This document shows, one piece after another, positions 6,060 through 7,056 of a stretch of DNA of 7,056 nt (positions are counted from its first letter, which is position 1; the number at the start of each line of letters is the position of its first letter). This DNA is from Planctomycetaceae bacterium (GTDB taxonomy: Bacteria > Planctomycetota > Planctomycetia > Planctomycetales > Planctomycetaceae). The notes beneath the pieces are model-generated. The model saw only the letters and a list, made by a program, of their open reading frames with translations, was not told the origin of the DNA and did not search any database. The stretch spans positions 1 to 7,056 of the forward strand of contig JAESQE010000517.1 of NCBI GenBank assembly GCA_016765335.1, written 5' to 3'. The translations under genes were made by a program, and so were the position numbers.

Positions 6060-6299
6060 TCAGATATTAATTCCCCAAAAAGAGAGATACCACACATACA
6101 ATTCCCCGCACCATTCGTTGCTTCCGACGAGCCAGCCCAAGGGCGCATAAATTGTAGCTCCCAGCACTACGACCACTGACTCAGGCAAATAACCATTCAT
6201 TTGAAGCCAGGCAAGCGGTCCAAGACTCAGCGGATACAGCAACAGGAGCACAACCAACGCAATGATCCAGCCGTAACCTTTGTGCTCACTTTTTTCCAT
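6060..6299 (-). CDS. Small two-helix membrane protein (paralogue 1)
   Basis: A 79-residue protein of unknown function. It begins with a charged MEKSEHKGYG, followed by a hydrophobic helix (about 11-32, GWIIALVVLLLLYPLSLGPL) and a second hydrophobic segment (about 42-58). It ends with a Trp/Tyr-rich tail (WCGELYVWYLSFW). It is a tandem paralogue of the gene at 6387-6620: about 58 of 76 aligned residues are identical and the first 15 are the same. The ATG at 6297-6299 is supported by GAGG with a 5-base spacer (TTCCT), a leader conserved in the sister copy. The conserved start, leader and protein make a real gene likely. Role unknown; it is probably in the cytoplasmic membrane. Confidence 0.75.
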   Translation of the reverse strand: MEKSEHKGYGWIIALVVLLLLYPLSLGPLAWLQMNGYLPESVVVVLGATIYAPLGWLVGSNEWCGELYVWYLSFWGINI

Positions 6300-6304
6300 A
6301 GGAA

Positions 6305-6308
6305 CCTC
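6305..6308 (-). promoter_or_regulatory. Ribosome binding site of paralogue 1
   Basis: GAGG on the minus strand, 5 bases before the ATG at 6299. The same sequence and spacing precede paralogue 2, which supports both starts. Confidence 0.6.
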
Positions 6309-6346
6309 GTGTAAGTGTTGTACGCCAGAACAAGGAAATTTGTGAT

Positions 6347-6374
6347 GCTGGGTTTCGTAAAAACTCTACCCAGC
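6347..6374. repeat. REP-like hairpin between the two paralogues
   Basis: GCTGGGT (6347-6353) and ACCCAGC (6368-6374) form a perfect 7-base stem with a 14-base loop. It sits between the stop of paralogue 2 and the start of paralogue 1, where it could tune read-through. It resembles dispersed GCTGGGTTTC-type repeats that I recall from planctomycetes. Confidence 0.45.
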
Positions 6375-6386
6375 CTACCTGAGAAT

Positions 6387-6620
6387 TTAAAATCCCCAGA
6401 ACGAAAGATACCACATATACAATTCCAGGCACCAATTGTTGCTTCCGATGAGCCAGCTCAGGGGGGCATAAACGGTTCTTCCCAAAAAGAGTCCTGTTGA
6501 TTCTGACAGATAACCATTCTCATAAAGCCATGAAAGCGGCCCAATACTCAGCGGGTACAGCAACAGCATCACAGCTAACGCAATGATCCATCCGTAACCT
6601 TTGTGCTCACTTTTTTCCAT
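6387..6620 (-). CDS. Small two-helix membrane protein (paralogue 2)
   Basis: A 77-residue sister of the protein at 6060-6299, with the same N-terminus (MEKSEHKGYG), helix (GWIIALAVMLLLYPLSIGPL), a second hydrophobic stretch (YAPLSWLIG) and a Trp-rich tail (NNWCLELYMWYLSFWGF). The frame continues upstream to 6680, but the Met at 6618-6620 is preferred. It carries the GAGG ribosome site at 5 bases and aligns exactly with the paralogue's start, and the longer leader is not shared. The differences cluster at residues 42-48, between the two helices. It is transcribed first, 87 bases ahead of its partner, probably as a two-gene unit. Function unknown. Confidence 0.78.
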   Translation of the reverse strand: MEKSEHKGYGWIIALAVMLLLYPLSIGPLSWLYENGYLSESTGLFLGRTVYAPLSWLIGSNNWCLELYMWYLSFWGF

Positions 6621-6625
6621 GGGAA

Positions 6626-6629
6626 CCTC
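6626..6629 (-). promoter_or_regulatory. Ribosome binding site of paralogue 2
   Basis: GAGG, 5 bases before the ATG at 6620 (spacer TTCCC). It decides the start against the longer open frame reaching 6680. Confidence 0.6.
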
Positions 6630-6644
6630 GTGGTAATGTTGTAG

Positions 6645-6672
6645 GCCGGTACAAGCCAAGCGAAGTTCCGGC
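6645..6672. repeat. REP-like hairpin upstream of paralogue 2
   Basis: GCCGGTAC (6645-6652) faces GTTCCGGC (6665-6672): 7 of 8 positions pair around a 12-base loop. A decayed counterpart (GCCAGAACAAGG, 6324-6335) lies at the same place upstream of paralogue 1, so the hairpin seems to have been part of the duplicated unit. Confidence 0.45.
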
Positions 6673-6720
6673 ATTGTCAATCACCAGAATACAACAGCAC
6701 AATAATAATCGCAATACGAA

Positions 6721-6754
6721 AACAAGCCTGGCACGATAATGTGCCAGGCTTGTT
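6721..6754 (-). terminator. Strong intrinsic terminator
   Basis: A perfect 14-base stem AACAAGCCTGGCAC (6721-6734) with GTGCCAGGCTTGTT (6741-6754) and a 6-base loop. On the minus strand the stem ends in GGCTTGTTTTCG, giving a short U-run. It lies 28 bases after the stop of the gene at 6783 and separates it from the paralogue pair. Confidence 0.85.
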
Positions 6755-6782
6755 GTTTATCGTGTTCTTATCTCATTCAGAT

Positions 6783-7055
6783 TTAGACGGCTTCGATTTC
6801 TCCGTTGGGGAGAATGCGAACTCCGGGGCCGACAGCGGAGGGAGGATGAGAGAGAATACAGGCGGTGATCAGTGAAGGTTTTTCGCCGTTGTTCAATGTG
6901 CCGGTGACTTCAATCAATGCACATTCGCGGTGGGCTTCAAGAGCCAACTCTTCAGGCAATGCCTGGTAGCGAAGCGATTCGACAATATCGAATTGATCAA
7001 GCAAACTTTTGAGATCGAAATCAAAAGCAATGCGAGAACGTTTGCCATCGTTGAT
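6783..7055 (-). CDS. Unrecognised protein, C-terminal 90 residues (5' partial)
   Basis: The frame is open from the right edge (codon 7053-7055) to the stop at 6783-6785, so the start lies outside the window; a TTG at 7002-7004 is internal (KSLLDQF). The visible part starts INDGKRSRIAFDFDLKSL, includes ALPEELALEAHRECALIEVT, and ends PGVRILPNGEIEAV. It looks soluble and mixed alpha/beta, without membrane segments, Cys clusters or a motif I know. I do not recognise the family. The strong terminator just downstream, and the lack of any overlap, support a real gene end. Confidence 0.65.
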   Translation of the reverse strand: MNDGKRSRIAFDFDLKSLLDQFDIVESLRYQALPEELALEAHRECALIEVTGTLNNGEKPSLITACILSHPPSAVGPGVRILPNGEIEAV

Positions 7056-7056
7056 G

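Noticed and set aside
5876..6070. 64-codon plus-strand open frame
   Set aside because: Its start lies in the arm of the 17-base inverted repeat, it has no ribosome site, and the peptide looks like translated repeat DNA.

Overview
The window looks like chromosomal DNA of a planctomycete, probably close to the Gimesia/Planctomycetaceae group. The support is a very long type I signal peptidase with large inserted domains, a Tat-exported sugar isomerase-like protein, an IS4-family transposase scar, and many structured intergenic repeats of a kind I associate with that phylum. This is inference from protein style; no marker gene settles it.

Layout, left to right. At 2-1762 (+) is signal peptidase I, whose 5' end lies outside the window. 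At 1866-2108 (+) is the decayed C-terminal end of an IS4-family transposase. Three minus-strand genes follow: an ATP-binding subunit of a manganese/zinc/iron-type ABC importer (2200-2973), the adenine glycosylase MutY (3151-4332) and a Tat-signal TIM-barrel sugar isomerase/epimerase-like protein (4615-5535). A gene-free stretch of about 520 bases (5536-6059) holds strong inverted repeats. Next come two tandem small two-helix membrane paralogues on the minus strand (6060-6299 and 6387-6620). The window ends with a strong intrinsic terminator (6721-6754) and the 3' end of an unrecognised minus-strand gene (6783 to the right edge).

The genes do not form one pathway. They are housekeeping genes (protein export, DNA repair, metal uptake) mixed with accessory ones, separated by repeat-rich spacers. 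Every longer intergenic region contains a sizeable palindromic structure. The best are a 129-base element with 21-base terminal inverted repeats directly after the mutY stop, and a roughly 190-base nested palindrome at 5802-5994. No CRISPR array, tRNA, rRNA or recognisable defence system is visible. The most unusual protein-level points are the domain insertions in the signal peptidase, a Glu where MutY normally has its catalytic Asp, and the tandem membrane-protein duplication.
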